The notes beneath the pieces were generated by a model. It worked only from the letters and a program-made list of their open reading frames with translations, was not told the DNA's origin and searched no databases. Source: Stemphylium vesicarium (Eukaryota; Ascomycota; Dothideomycetes; Pleosporales; Pleosporaceae). From it: DNA of 64,000 bases. Below are positions 8,630 through 19,629 of the stretch, in pieces. The stretch covers positions 1-64,000 of the forward strand of contig QXCR01000087.1 in assembly GCA_004380135.1 (NCBI GenBank), written 5' to 3'. The translations under genes and the position numbers were made by a program. Each line of letters begins with the position of its first letter. Positions within the stretch are counted from its first letter, which is position 1.

Positions 8630-11377
8630 CTTGCCTCCTCCAGGATACCCTGCTGGTGTTTGGGAAAGGACATCTTCTTTGGGCGTTTTCCCGACAGTGT
8701 GCTGGCATAAAGCGCCTTTATCATAAGATGGTCCTTGTCATGATTCGTCAAGATAAAGAATCCACAACGGCTCATTTTGGTGCTCTTCAAGCACTTAGAT
8801 ACCCAATTTCTTCTCATCGTATAGACATTCAATGTAAACCCTCTGATTATACAGCTATCTAATCTGTTGCAAGCGGTGGAAATGTACATCATGTCTCTCC
8901 TTGGGTGCGTAGGAAGCCAGGTTTGTGTGCATTATCTCCGCACCCACTCTACCTCGAAGCTGTGACTCGTCATGTCGATAAAATGAGCTTGCGCCTGGGT
9001 ACCTTTCGAAGGTAAGGGCATTTTACCATAGTTTATGCGCTGGCGTCCAGCAGTGGGGACTGTGTGAGATAATGTATGTCCATGAGGGAAAAGATCTGCG
9101 GGAAGGAGAAGGGATGGAGTGGCAGAAAAGGACATGGGATGCTGGTAGAGCTCAAGAGGCATTATTGTATCCGCCATGTCACTTTTACGTGCTTCCGGAC
9201 GTGACATCTTAGTCGAAATGAAATTCCATGTCGTAGATTCTAGTGCGGCCATGAGACGTGAGTTCTACCTGCCACGGGTTCTTAGTCAGAAACGCAGCGT
9301 GTAAAGCTTAAGAAAACCCGTGGTAGATGACAGTGGTAGAAGTGGTAGCCAAGGAGAGCCGAAGGTCATCTTTGCCGTCATACTGATGCCATGGCACAAA
9401 GACTACTGTCTCAGCAAACGGCTGAACGGTCTTCCAGGCGAGTCGAACTAGACGTGTCAGCCCTGAGCGTTACGCGCAGACCATGCGCGATGAGAAACGG
9501 CCGGACAAGGTTGGTGGGACAGGGCGTTGCCAATTAAAAAAGTTAGTGTCGTTTAAGCCGAAGGAAAATGCGAGCCGAAATTCGGGAATGCGCATTCTTT
9601 GGACGGGCTGAGGCGCGGTCCAAAGAACAGACACTGTTGAGATCGGACGTCGCTGTTGCGGACAGGCCGCTGATCACCATGATGAGCCGCCCGCCCCACG
9701 CTGGCAATCATCGGAGCCTCTTCCGGCGGATCGCGATCTGTAAAGACCTACTTCTCGCTTAGGGTTATTAAAAGAACCACAGACGTTTTTGACAACGTGG
9801 CAGGTTAAGTCCCAGCGTCGGGCCTGTAATCAAAGGAGGGAGAGCCCAAAGGAACAAAGGCATCTCAGGACAATGGGAAAACGCGTACAGGAACAAAAGG
9901 CTTTGTCTACCGGATTTCCGGATGCAGTAGCAGGGCCATGGGGTGCTAGGTGGGGTGCATCAATGGGGTAAGCTGACGGATACACGGTAGCGAAGACTAC
10001 TCTCGCATGAAGACGGCATGTTGAAAAGCGCACTACGAGAAAGGTGCCCGAGTAGTGTTCCAAGCATGCAGGATTCCGGAATAAGTCTTCGACCTCCCCC
10101 TTTTCAAAGGTTAGCGATGGCGACGGCAGGAGAGAGGAAGAAAGTCTCCGTGCAGGTGCAGGTGCAAGTGCGATGAGAATGCGAAAGGTCGCGGTCGTGA
10201 GTTTGTCGAGACCCTTCTGGACCACAAAGTACCGTGTGCAGCATCGTGGGCTGCGGCTGTGCAGGGTACTGGCCTGTGGCAGCCATGGGCGAGCTGAGGT
10301 GCGCACTGATGGACCAGGGTGGAGCTTTTGTCGAGTTTCATGCACCCCTAGCGGCCGGGTCAGATTGTGCCACTTTGGGTGAATGCGTGGAACTCGATAG
10401 GCTGCGCAGCGCAGCTCCCCCAGCGATAGGATAGCTGCTATCCACCGGGTGGTATAGTGGTTGGCGTTGGCGTAGCTGTTGTTTCACCGTCGCGTCGCAC
10501 GGCGCTTGTAGGTATGCTGCCACGCTGTCTCTGGGAGTCTGGCAGTCTGGCAGTGGCATGGGCGTCAAGGCCGCTGGTGCCTTGGGGGGGTGACTGCGGG
10601 CGGGCATGCATGGCGAACAGCTGGCTAGTCTGATTGCCGGCTCGAGGTTGTTCCTGGAACAGCGCCAGCATGACGTGCGATCGATCAGAGGAACGCGTGC
10701 TCGGACCCGCCCATTGGCCATGCACCCTTGCATCGGTCGCGCCTTCCTTGCAGTGGCAGCCAAGGAAGGTGCGCTGCAGCAGCCCTCCAGGCAAGCCCGC
10801 TCTCTCTGCGTGTTGCCCGCTGCCCGCTTTTGCTTGCACCCGCGGTCCAGTCGCTTTCGCTCTCCTGCTTTTGATAGACTTCGTCCCCGCCTGCTCTGTT
10901 GGATCCCCTTTCCCACTCCCTCCCCCCCTTTGTACCCACAGCATTCAATTGTTTCTGTCGGGCGACCCAAAAGCAAAGCCACACCGCTTCCCGCTGCAGA
11001 TCCGGCATTACTCCAGCTGTCGTCACAGGTTGCTTATTAGCGCCTATAAGCGAATTGCTCCGCTGCCTCAGCTATCCGCACCGGTTAGATAGCAGCCCAC
11101 GTCCCTTAACTGCCTCCTTTCTACCCAGAGGCACGTAGAATTGCACCCTACGTGACAGTCAGCCCTCTCCCTTGGACAATTGACACCCTGTACCTTACCG
11201 CCTCTTCAACGACACGCTTGGCAAGCGTCACCGCAATCTCAGACACAAGCACCCACACTGCGACCGTGCTCAGTAGGCCCGACGCTTCCATTTTGAATTT
11301 CCAAACGCGACTCCACGCGTCAAAGCGTCTGGAGAGACTATACAAGGCTGTTGGAGCCCTTGTAGCTTGGTCTCGCC
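8630..11377. other. Long gene-poor interval upstream of the forkhead gene
   Basis: About 2.7 kb without a convincing gene. Open frames on both strands (for example 9830-10345 and 10338-10982) overlap each other, have no recognisable motifs and are compositional. The last 500 bases are pyrimidine-rich (10895-10930 is nearly all C and T), as is common before fungal start sites. The interval probably holds the 3' UTR of the helicase gene and an extended promoter or 5' UTR for the forkhead regulator. Confidence 0.5.
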
Positions 11378-13666
11378 ATGGCTGCAGCGCGTCGACAACC
11401 TTCCATGCAGATTTTTCAGGACCCTGTGCAGCCTCACCACCACAACCAAGCCAGCGCCTTCGACCCGCGCTACCTCGATCACCTTAGCTCCGTCACCGAC
11501 GTGTCCAACTCCTCCAACACGCTCCTCGCGCCGCCTGTCGCCTACACCGCCGAAGCCTCGCCCCGCAAGACCCGCCACGTCTCCAGCTCGCCCCCGCCTA
11601 GCGCCCTCGTCGAAAAGGGCCTCAACACAGTGAAGATACCTCCGCCCCAAGAGCAGTGGTTCCGCACCGACGCGCCCGCAAAGAAGGACAACCCCGCCTT
11701 CGCCCAAGACGCGCGCCTAATGGCGACCGATCTCCAGTACTGGGCCAGCCATGCGTCCCACATGGACAAGGAAAACGCCTACTATGCCGGTCCTGTCATG
11801 TCTGCCATGTCCGCCGCAGAACCACCCATGAAGCACGTGTCGAAGCGCCCAACCATGGATGCCGCCCCACTGCGCGACCGAACCAACGTCAACGCCACTG
11901 CCAACACCAAGAAGCAGAAGCTTGTCAAGGACATCAAAGTCGAAGATGTCGACGGTCCGCTACCCGAGCCCGACCAAATGCCCAGCGTCGAAGACGACGG
12001 AAACAAGCCCTCGTACAGCTATGCCATGCTCATTGGCATGGCCATTCTGCGCGCACCAAGCCGCCGGTTAACGCTCGCACAAATCTACAAATGGATCTCA
12101 GACACATTCGCCTTCTATCGCAACTCTCAAGAAACAGGATGGCAGAACAGCATCCGCCACAACCTCAGCTTGAGCAAGTCGTTCTCTAAGCAAGAGCGGC
12201 CCAAAGACGACCCCGGAAAAGGCCACTACTGGGTCATCAACGCCGGGTTCGAGAAGCAGTACCACAAAGTCAAGCCCGTCCGTCGAGCCGCCCACCCAGA
12301 CTCTTTCGCACCAGTTTACACAAGCGATCTTCCCCGCCCATCGCCATCCATGGCGGCTAGCTTCCCGCCTATGAGCTCCACAAAGGGTTTCGGCTCTAGC
12401 AGATACCCCGAAGACAACGAACTACCTTCGTCGGAGGCGACCATCCCATGCTCTGACCCAGCTGCCCACGATGGACAGGACCCTCTCAGCATGCCGCCGC
12501 CCCGTCAGATACCCTCTTCGCCGCCGCCCGCAGACATACATTCCTCACCGCCTCCCCCTGTTTCACGATCGCGTTCGGTTCGCGAAGACACACCGCCACG
12601 TGCTCCACGCTTCCCGACCAACAGCCGTTCGGGTGGCCGGAAGCGCAAGTTCAACGGTCTCGGTGACAGCGGCTACTACTCATCAATCGAGTCCTCGGCG
12701 ACCAAGGGCAACCCCGTAGGACCATTGCTCACTTCCGAAGCTGACCTCGATCGGCCTAGCTTGAAGCGCGGACGTGCCGAGGAGGAGATTGCCCGTATCC
12801 GCGGCTCTTCTTACGACTCTCCGACTAAGACCAGGACCCACATGAAGCAGCCTGGCAATGCCCACATCATCTCGTCACCGCTTCGCCAGGCAGGCAAGCT
12901 GCACGATCCTCTAACCCCTGCTATTGTCTTCAAGCGCCCGGCCCTCCCGCCCGCCTCGGCATCTCCCAATACCAACTTACGCAACCACCGTAACAAAATG
13001 CGAGAGCTTGTTGGTGGCTCCCCAGACAAGAGCCTTGCCATGTGGGTTGACACTTCATTTCTCGACAACAAAACATGGAGCCCAGCCGTCGGTATTCCTA
13101 ATGACGAGCATGTCAACCTGGTAGGCCACGGTTTTGAGAGCACCTTTGACATATTCGGTGACTTTAGCTACAACGAGAGCCCCATCAAGCGCTCCGCTAA
13201 GCGACCTCGCCTCGAACGCGCCGTCACTACCAGCGGTGTGCTTGCTGACATCACAGGATCCAAGACCAACTCACCTACACCCAACTGGAAGATGTCCTCT
13301 TCCTTCCTAAACATTCCCGATCTGTCGCCCGTCAAGAACATGTCGCCCATCAAGGCTCCCATGCTGAAGCCTTCTGCGGCCACTCCTGTCGTTAGCTTTG
13401 CTCTTCCCAACACAGGCAAGGAGAACGGCCACAGTGGTCTGACCCCACCCCAGTCTTTCCACGGCCCGGCAAAGTCAGAGCCTCAACAGCAAGATGACGA
13501 AGACATCTTCCATCTCCTACACAGTGACGAGTCTGAGCCGGGTATCGACCTGCTGCAAGGCTTCGAGAAAATTGGAGCTAGGCAGTTGGCTGTCGCCCCC
13601 AACGGATCGCCTCAGAAGAAGAGTGCGAGGCCTAGCCTGGCACGCAGCTCAACGACCCGCTTCTGA
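11378..13666 (+). CDS. Forkhead transcription factor (Sep1/Hcm1-like)
   Basis: A single-exon gene for 762 residues. The forkhead winged-helix domain spans about residues 209-300, starting NKPSYSYAMLIGMAI, with the recognition-helix sequence WQNSIRHNLSLSKSF and the wing GKGHYWVINAGFEKQ. No FHA domain is visible, which argues for a Sep1/Hcm1-type factor over the Fkh1/Fkh2 type. The rest is low-complexity, rich in Pro and Ser, with many SP/TP sites (for example SSPPPADIHSSPPPP), as expected for a cyclin-kinase-regulated cell-cycle factor; that regulation is inferred. The ATG at 11378 is the first in frame. Confidence 0.88.
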   Translation: MAAARRQPSMQIFQDPVQPHHHNQASAFDPRYLDHLSSVTDVSNSSNTLLAPPVAYTAEASPRKTRHVSSSPPPSALVEKGLNTVKIPPPQEQWFRTDAPAKKDNPAFAQDARLMATDLQYWASHASHMDKENAYYAGPVMSAMSAAEPPMKHVSKRPTMDAAPLRDRTNVNATANTKKQKLVKDIKVEDVDGPLPEPDQMPSVEDDGNKPSYSYAMLIGMAILRAPSRRLTLAQIYKWISDTFAFYRNSQETGWQNSIRHNLSLSKSFSKQERPKDDPGKGHYWVINAGFEKQYHKVKPVRRAAHPDSFAPVYTSDLPRPSPSMAASFPPMSSTKGFGSSRYPEDNELPSSEATIPCSDPAAHDGQDPLSMPPPRQIPSSPPPADIHSSPPPPVSRSRSVREDTPPRAPRFPTNSRSGGRKRKFNGLGDSGYYSSIESSATKGNPVGPLLTSEADLDRPSLKRGRAEEEIARIRGSSYDSPTKTRTHMKQPGNAHIISSPLRQAGKLHDPLTPAIVFKRPALPPASASPNTNLRNHRNKMRELVGGSPDKSLAMWVDTSFLDNKTWSPAVGIPNDEHVNLVGHGFESTFDIFGDFSYNESPIKRSAKRPRLERAVTTSGVLADITGSKTNSPTPNWKMSSSFLNIPDLSPVKNMSPIKAPMLKPSAATPVVSFALPNTGKENGHSGLTPPQSFHGPAKSEPQQQDDEDIFHLLHSDESEPGIDLLQGFEKIGARQLAVAPNGSPQKKSARPSLARSSTTRF

Positions 13667-14366
13667 ACGGCATCCATCAAGCCGTCGCGACGGGCTTTTG
13701 GATGCCAACCTACCTTTATTGCGCCACTTCTGGATCTCAACACCAGGATCTGGATATCTTTTTCTTCGCCATTCTCGATACCCCCTCATCTTGCGACTAC
13801 ATCTTTTAGCTCTCATCTTGCAGTCCTTTATATTGCAGTGGCCCAGATCATCATCACTTCGGCTACTCTTTTGATCGTCCACATTGGGCTATCCTTACCC
13901 TCACGATGTAACGACAAACGATACCCACGAAAACAACGGCTGGCTTCTTCTACTATTAGCGTCTAATTCGATCTCGACCCTTATTAGGCGAGGCGTTGAA
14001 AGGCAGGCAGGCAGGCTTCCGTGGGCGTACACATACACTGCGTTCGTTACTTTTGTGTTTACCTAGGTGTTTCAGGATCTCATGTTACTTTGCGAACGTT
14101 TACAAATACACACGCCTAATGATTATATAGATTTCGAGGTGGACCATGGTGCGGAGAAGTCTACTGGGGAAGGAGAATGAACCAGGGTGTAGAATTGACA
14201 TGCCTAATGATGAAAATCGGACGCGAACATGCCCAAAAGTAGCGTATATCGTAGTCGTTTCTTTGCCTCGAGCGAATTTCGAAACATGTCTCTTCAATAC
14301 AAGTATTCCCAGTTGTAATTTGCCTCTGCCACCACGAGCACGTATGACCTTATTCCTCTTTCTAAC
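13667..14366. other. Forkhead 3' UTR and spacer
   Basis: No gene seen. An open frame at 14146-14691 runs into and across the 5S rRNA gene and has no protein motif, so it is not called. Confidence 0.5.
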
Positions 14367-14486
14367 ACATACGACCACAGGTAAAGGCAATACTCTGGAT
14401 CCCGTCCGCTCTCCATACGATAAACCTTTGACCGGCGGATTAGTAGTCAGGTGGGTGACCACTGGCGAATCCCCGCTGTTGTATGT
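14367..14486 (+). rRNA. 5S ribosomal RNA gene (dispersed copy)
   Basis: The 120 bases match the fungal 5S rRNA pattern from end to end. The 5' strand ACATACGAC pairs with the 3' strand GTTGTATGT. The internal blocks GGATCCCGTCCGCTC and TAGTAGTCAGGTGGGTGACC, and CACTGGCGAATCCCC before the 3' strand, stand in the order seen in Neurospora 5S RNA. A T-run just after the end (14486-14490) serves as the RNA polymerase III terminator. Single 5S genes scattered among protein genes, outside the rDNA repeat, are normal in many Pezizomycotina. Some positions differ from the Neurospora type I gene as I recall it, so a divergent or pseudo copy is possible. Confidence 0.85.
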
Positions 14487-15365
14487 TTTTCCTTGTTTTT
14501 TTGCACTCATTGGGAACTCCTTATCGTATAGAGTAGCTTCTAACCTGGAATTCCCCGCACACCCGCTGCCTGTCTCTGCTTTGTTTTTGTGGTCAAGACA
14601 CATGGCTCTTCGTACGGATTATCCCGCCACAGCTGCAACGCCACCGACTACCAAGTCTTCTGCCATCCGGCTCCCCTCAGTTTATTTGTGATTAATGTAC
14701 GAATCATGCACGGTACTCCAGCTTTCTGATTTTCCATTGTTTACGACCATGTCTTGGCTTTGTTGATTTGTTGACTGTTCAAAACGAGGGTCAAGACTAG
14801 TTTACACTGGTACGCTAATGCACTCTTCTTGGTATACATGTACATGCCGTGCCGGGTCTATGCTGCATCGAATATGCACCCCGTTTTTTGTGGGGTATGG
14901 CATATCACGAAGCTACTGTGCTGGAGATGAACTAGTACTAGCGTAACCAGGTCCTCTCTGGCTGGTATACGAGGCTGTTGAGGAGGGGACGTTGGGACTA
15001 AGGCCGATATGCCGAGGGCATGGTGGTGGGGGCGTGGACGCGTGCGTGGCGTGGCGTCGAGGTGGGGGTGTTTGTTTTGTTTTCGTTTGGTGGAGGATTA
15101 CACACGATGGCGCTGGTGCTGGCAAGATTCCATGGATGCAATGTACCGCGGATGTTCTAGTGCTGAGGGGCGGAGTGACTTCGGACAGAGCGTATGGGAT
15201 GTGAATCGACGACGCTTTTGGAATGAAAGAGGCATTTTCTTCGTGATGCTAGTTAGGGTCATGGATCATCATATTACAGAGTGCTATCTTCTGCAGTGTC
15301 ATTGATCTAAACTTGATTTAGTTGGAAACTTGGGCTTATCGTTCATCTTTCGGCTTGTTTGTCAT
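14487..15365. other. Spacer between 5S rRNA and ArgJ gene
   Basis: Nothing coding seen. The T-run at 14486-14490 terminates the 5S gene. The right part is the 3' flank of the minus-strand ArgJ gene. Confidence 0.5.
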
Positions 15366-16760
15366 TCAAGTACGGTAGTCGCCGTTGATGGTGACATACT
15401 CATGACTAAAATCACAGGTCCAAAATACCGCTTCCTCGCCACTCTTCTCACTCAAGCTAACTTTGATCTCTAAATCCTCCGCTTCTAGTATCTTGGCTGC
15501 CCTGCTCTCATCCACCTGCTCCGGCTCGCCCTTGACGAGCAACTTCAGCTCCTCGCTACCATCTGTGGGGATGAAGCTTACGCTGGTCTCTTCGGGCACC
15601 ACCGAATCAGCGCCTTCGGCGTAGCCGGTAGCGCAGAGGATGCGGCCCCAGTTTGCGTCTTTGCCGTAGAGTGCGGTCTTGACGAGAGCTGAGCGCGCAA
15701 TGGTAGAGGCGACGCGGTGTGCATCTTTGTACGAGGCGGCGTTTGTAACGCGGATGGTGATGAATTTGGTCGCGCCTTCGCCGTCCCTGACAACAAGTTT
15801 GGCCAGATCGATAGAGAAGTCGGTGAGCTCTTTCTGAAAAGCAGCAAAATCGGGAGAGTCAGGTGATGCAATGGGCTGACCGCCTGCCGCGCCGTTGGCG
15901 AGGATGGCCACAGTGTCGTTGGTGGATGTGTCACCATCTATGCTGACGCTGTTGAAAGACTTGCCAACAGCAGAAACGAGTGCTTGACGGAGAGGGAAAG
16001 CAGCGATGGGTGCATCTGTGCATATTATGCCTAGGAGGGTAGCCATGTTGGGGGCAATCATGCCAGCACCCTTGGTCATACCCACAATGCGGTACTCTAC
16101 TTGGGTGCTTGGGAGTGTGAAAGTCTTGGAGAGGAGCTTTGGGAAAGTGTCGGTGGTGCAGATGGCGCGGGCAGTGGCCAGCCAATTGTCGTGTGTGTCA
16201 CCGAGATTGGCATATGCTGTGGGTATCTTGGATGTGATCTTCTGGATTGGTAGACGTTGTCCTATGACGCCTGTGCTCATGACGATACTTCGACTGCCCT
16301 TTAGGTCATCCTGGCCGTTCCCATCCTGGATGAAGCATGTGTCAGTCTCTTTGCCCATGGCTATGGCATCCTCGATGCCTCCACGACCTGTGACTGCATT
16401 GGCACATCCAGAGTTGACGACGACAGCGCGGATGCCTTCGCCTTTCCTCTTCTTCAGCATGTCCCTACTGACGGTAACGGGCGCAGCCTGAAACTTGTTG
16501 GTTGTGAAGACAGCTGCTCCCGCGCATGGTTTGTCCGACGCTACGAGGGCAAGGTCGTCGAAACGAGTATTGGACGCCTTGACGCCGACATGTGCAGTTC
16601 CAGCCTTGAATCCGCGAGGATATGTGCCAGAAGTCGGTACATACTTCTTCTTGGCTGGGGGGATTACGCCGTCACCTGGCGCAGCATATGTTCGTCTCTG
16701 GGTCGCGAAGATGTGGTTTGTGCGCGTGAGGAGGCGCGGATTTGGGCGGGTGAGGGACAT
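15366..16760 (-). CDS. ARG7: Arginine biosynthesis bifunctional protein ArgJ, mitochondrial (glutamate N-acetyltransferase / N-acetylglutamate synthase)
   Basis: A single-exon gene, 464 residues from the chosen start. ArgJ moves the acetyl group from N-acetylornithine to glutamate, closing the acetyl cycle of arginine synthesis in mitochondria. The self-cleavage site typical of the family is present as GAGMIAPNMA / TLLG, with nucleophile Thr241. Other family blocks are VVNSGCANA, MSTGVIGQRLPI, SIDGDTSTNDT and GKDANWGRILCATGYA. The frame is open 39 codons further upstream, but the residues from Met40 (MSLTRPNPRLLTRTNHIFA) form a good mitochondrial presequence, so ATG ending at 16760 was chosen. 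Confidence 0.93.
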   Translation of the reverse strand: MSLTRPNPRLLTRTNHIFATQRRTYAAPGDGVIPPAKKKYVPTSGTYPRGFKAGTAHVGVKASNTRFDDLALVASDKPCAGAAVFTTNKFQAAPVTVSRDMLKKRKGEGIRAVVVNSGCANAVTGRGGIEDAIAMGKETDTCFIQDGNGQDDLKGSRSIVMSTGVIGQRLPIQKITSKIPTAYANLGDTHDNWLATARAICTTDTFPKLLSKTFTLPSTQVEYRIVGMTKGAGMIAPNMATLLGIICTDAPIAAFPLRQALVSAVGKSFNSVSIDGDTSTNDTVAILANGAAGGQPIASPDSPDFAAFQKELTDFSIDLAKLVVRDGEGATKFITIRVTNAASYKDAHRVASTIARSALVKTALYGKDANWGRILCATGYAEGADSVVPEETSVSFIPTDGSEELKLLVKGEPEQVDESRAAKILEAEDLEIKVSLSEKSGEEAVFWTCDFSHEYVTINGDYRT

Positions 16761-17083
16761 GGTGGTTGATGCGAAGACCCAAGTGCAGAAAAAGCTGAAT
16801 GTGACTGAAGACGGTGTTAGATATGTCTCGTCCGCGATTGGGGTTTGCGACCGCCTCACTTGGATCGCGTGGTGCATGCGGGGAAACTTACCGGAAGGTC
16901 TTCACTCCCCCAGATATACCTCTGACTCACTCAATTGACGCCCGGCGCCTTATGAGTCTTGCAATGGATGGTATATCGCGACAAAAAATTCAGAGGATGC
17001 GGTAAGCTCTCCCGCCGTTATCGCTGCCCAGGTGCCCGCCCCAGCACCCAGGCGAGCTAGCCCAGACCCTTGGGCCCACGCGT
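16761..17083. other. Promoter region of the ArgJ gene
   Basis: Spacer between two tandem minus-strand genes. Nothing else seen. Confidence 0.4.
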
Positions 17084-17473
17084 CTAGAGCAGCAGCAGCG
17101 CGCCCATCGTCGAGCCCACCAGGTAGCAGACGAGAATTGCATATCGCGCAATCACCACGCGCTCTTTGTGCGCCAGATACGGTGCGACAATGAAGAGGAT
17201 GGCTGCCGTGGGGAGGCTGGCCGGGATCGAGGTGCGCAGCCCGCGCGCGAGCTGGGCCAGAAGAACAGAACAATGGTCACCGAGCGTCACGAGCACTCTG
17301 CCATCTGCGCTGTAAAGGACGAGGAATTGGAGCGTCGTCAGGAATAGGGTTGACATCAACAGTCCGTATTCGATCTTGTTGCGACGACACTCATCTTTGA
17401 TGCCACCCACAATCTCGAGGCTGGGCTCGGCGACCGGGAGCAGCGGTGACTTCTCAGAGAAGGTAGAATACAT
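17084..17473 (-). CDS. Small membrane protein, function unknown
   Basis: An open frame of 129 residues from Met at 17473 (156 from an ATG at 17554). The N-terminus is soluble (MYSTFSEKSPLLPV) and is followed by two or three hydrophobic stretches: YGLLMSTLFLTTLQFLVLY, PTAAILFIVAPYL and YAILVCYLVGSTMGALLLL at the very C-terminus. Family not recognised. The alternation of hydrophobic and charged segments makes a real gene plausible, but there is no homology evidence. Confidence 0.5.
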   Translation of the reverse strand: MYSTFSEKSPLLPVAEPSLEIVGGIKDECRRNKIEYGLLMSTLFLTTLQFLVLYSADGRVLVTLGDHCSVLLAQLARGLRTSIPASLPTAAILFIVAPYLAHKERVVIARYAILVCYLVGSTMGALLLL

Positions 17474-19629
17474 GATGATGACGGAAAAGGTTGTAAACGG
17501 ATTGACTATAGCAAAATCCTTTTCACTCGGGGATTTCCAAATATTATATACCACGCCTCATCTTGACCTACGCACGCCCTAGGCCAAGTAAACAGTCAAT
17601 GTTAGATACATTGTCTTGGACGGTGGCTTATGAAACAACCGGACCCCATTATCTGACATGGCAGTCTTGGCCCTCATCATACTCGAGTCCGAACCCTTGT
17701 TTCGAACAATCAGCGCTACCTGAACGTTGTGATGATAACGAGCCCGTGTGCGCATTTAGGCTGGGCATGAATGTTATCCGCTCATCGTTGACCGCCGACA
17801 GACCCGTACGTCGTGAGCCAACGCAGACGGCAGGCTTCGGATGTGGCCGCACGCCTCACCTTATGTAAGCGGATAGAGGGCTCATACGCATCGCGTATAC
17901 AACCATATCTCGGCCAGGATGCAGCTCTTCGTATTCATCTTCAGTCAGTGCAGAATTGGAATCTTTCCAACTTGTACGCGAATGTGAACGGGAAAGAGAG
18001 AACTAAATGCATAATTCATCGTTGGAACAAAGAACCATCGGACAACGCATCTGTGTATCCAGGTTCCGAAAACCATCATCTCGGTAGCTTGCGAACCAGA
18101 TGCGGATGCGTTCGTCTAACAGCGCGTATCTGGAAGGACCTTCTAAAAACATGTCTTCCACGTTTCATGTTTCGCGTTTCAGCCACCCGAAAACCCGCCG
18201 CGAAACAACTGTCGCATTCCCGCGACGCAGAACCGCAAACATACCTAGAGTCCTGTCGCAGAAGACCAAAACCATGCTGCTGCTCAGCCTCAGCCCTACA
18301 CAACCGGACGGCCGTCTTCTCATATGCAAGGGGACCCTATTTGTAGCTTTGAGCTGCATACCTGCCCCATCATTCAGCATGGACGGCCACCCAGCGCACG
18401 CTAAGCTTGTGACTTTCGGGGGACATGGCAAAAAATTAGAGCATCACCGAATCGAGATGAAAACATGCCCCTATTAGCATCAGACCGCGTGTGATGACCA
18501 TGCGAGAATTTTGTCATGATGATTGAATCAAGCACCAACCATGGTTGAACACATTAGCTGGACGAGCTGTGGCTGACGGAGGGTATGTGCTTGAGTTGTA
18601 GAGAGGAACCATGCGCCATGAAAAAGCAAGAGAGTAAGATGCTGTTCATGCGAGATGGTCACGATCAAAAGGCGGAATTTTACAGAATAATTCATGCACT
18701 TCTGCGCTAGAATTGATAAGACAATGTACTATAGCAGCGAATAGTGCGGAATGCACTGAGATAGATACCCATGTATGTCCGATGTATACGTCCGCAGCAA
18801 AGCCAAAACGTCTCGTCACGCTCACATACAAAAACAGCGGCTGGAAATCTCTTCGGAAATCAAGCAAGTACGTTTTTAATTCCCTTGAGGCAGTAAATTT
18901 CTGTTTCAGGGTGTGGCTACCACATGCAGGGACGGCATGCGTGAATGTGTACAAGCAGCGACCAACTACACTCCACACAACCAACGACAAGGACCCAAAT
19001 CTAGCGCTTGTATAGGCTGTAGCCATGTGATTCAAGTTCAATATCGTCCGTGGTCAATCCTCCCGACAATGTTGAGAAGAGTCGGTAAGACCACTGTTCA
19101 TACCCAGGTACCTGCTAACAAGTCGATTCGTGCTAAAAGAAGAGAAAGCAAGGAAAATTGGTATTAGCAGATGGTGATGGTGCTCGTGGTGGGCTGGCGC
19201 CCCGTGCTCCATACCATGTTGATACCGTGCGCCCATTGTATTCTACAGTCAAAGGTGTACAAAGGACTGTTTCTACCTCCCCCCCCTTGCCTTGGGTTTT
19301 TGTTTCACGGTTTTAAGTTGACTTGCACACAGCATACGCACAAGCACTTCCACAACCTACACATCCACGTGCGCTAACACGAGCGAACTACCCCGATTGC
19401 GACTCAAAGACAAAAATACTTTCCCCAAACAAGCATCCACATACCTGGTCGGTGTTTTGGTTTGGAGCAAGAGAGAAAGAAAAGGGGACTTCAAGAACTC
19501 GGTGTGTGGACTGCAGGACAGTGGTGGTTTGATTGTTTTGATCTGCGAAACTCTTCAACGACAGCAATTGCGACCTTTTCTTTCAACTTGGTTCCTTTCA
19601 AGAGATAAACCCGACTGCGATCAAAGAGC
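17474..19629. other. Gene-poor interval
   Basis: About 2.1 kb. Overlapping open frames on both strands (for example 17813-18346, 18165-18431, 18646-19041) have no motifs and no consistent codon pattern. The right end is probably the promoter and 5' UTR of the single-pass membrane protein gene. Confidence 0.45.

Noticed and set aside
10440..10480. GGTGGTATAGTGGTT, like a tRNA A box
   Set aside because: No B box (GGTTCGANTCC) and no acceptor stem within tRNA distance.
9830..10982. Overlapping open frames of 168-214 codons
   Set aside because: Present on both strands with Arg/Pro/Ser-rich, motif-free translations; likely compositional.
14100..14691. Open frames on both strands, 167 and 181 codons
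   Set aside because: They overlap the 5S rRNA gene and each other and contain no protein motif.
16950..17273. 107-codon minus-strand frame overlapping the small membrane protein
   Set aside because: Shadow frame; the 17084-17473 frame has a better hydrophobic pattern.
17813..18477. Frames of 177 and 125 codons
   Set aside because: Overlapping in different frames, no motif, no splice pattern joining them.
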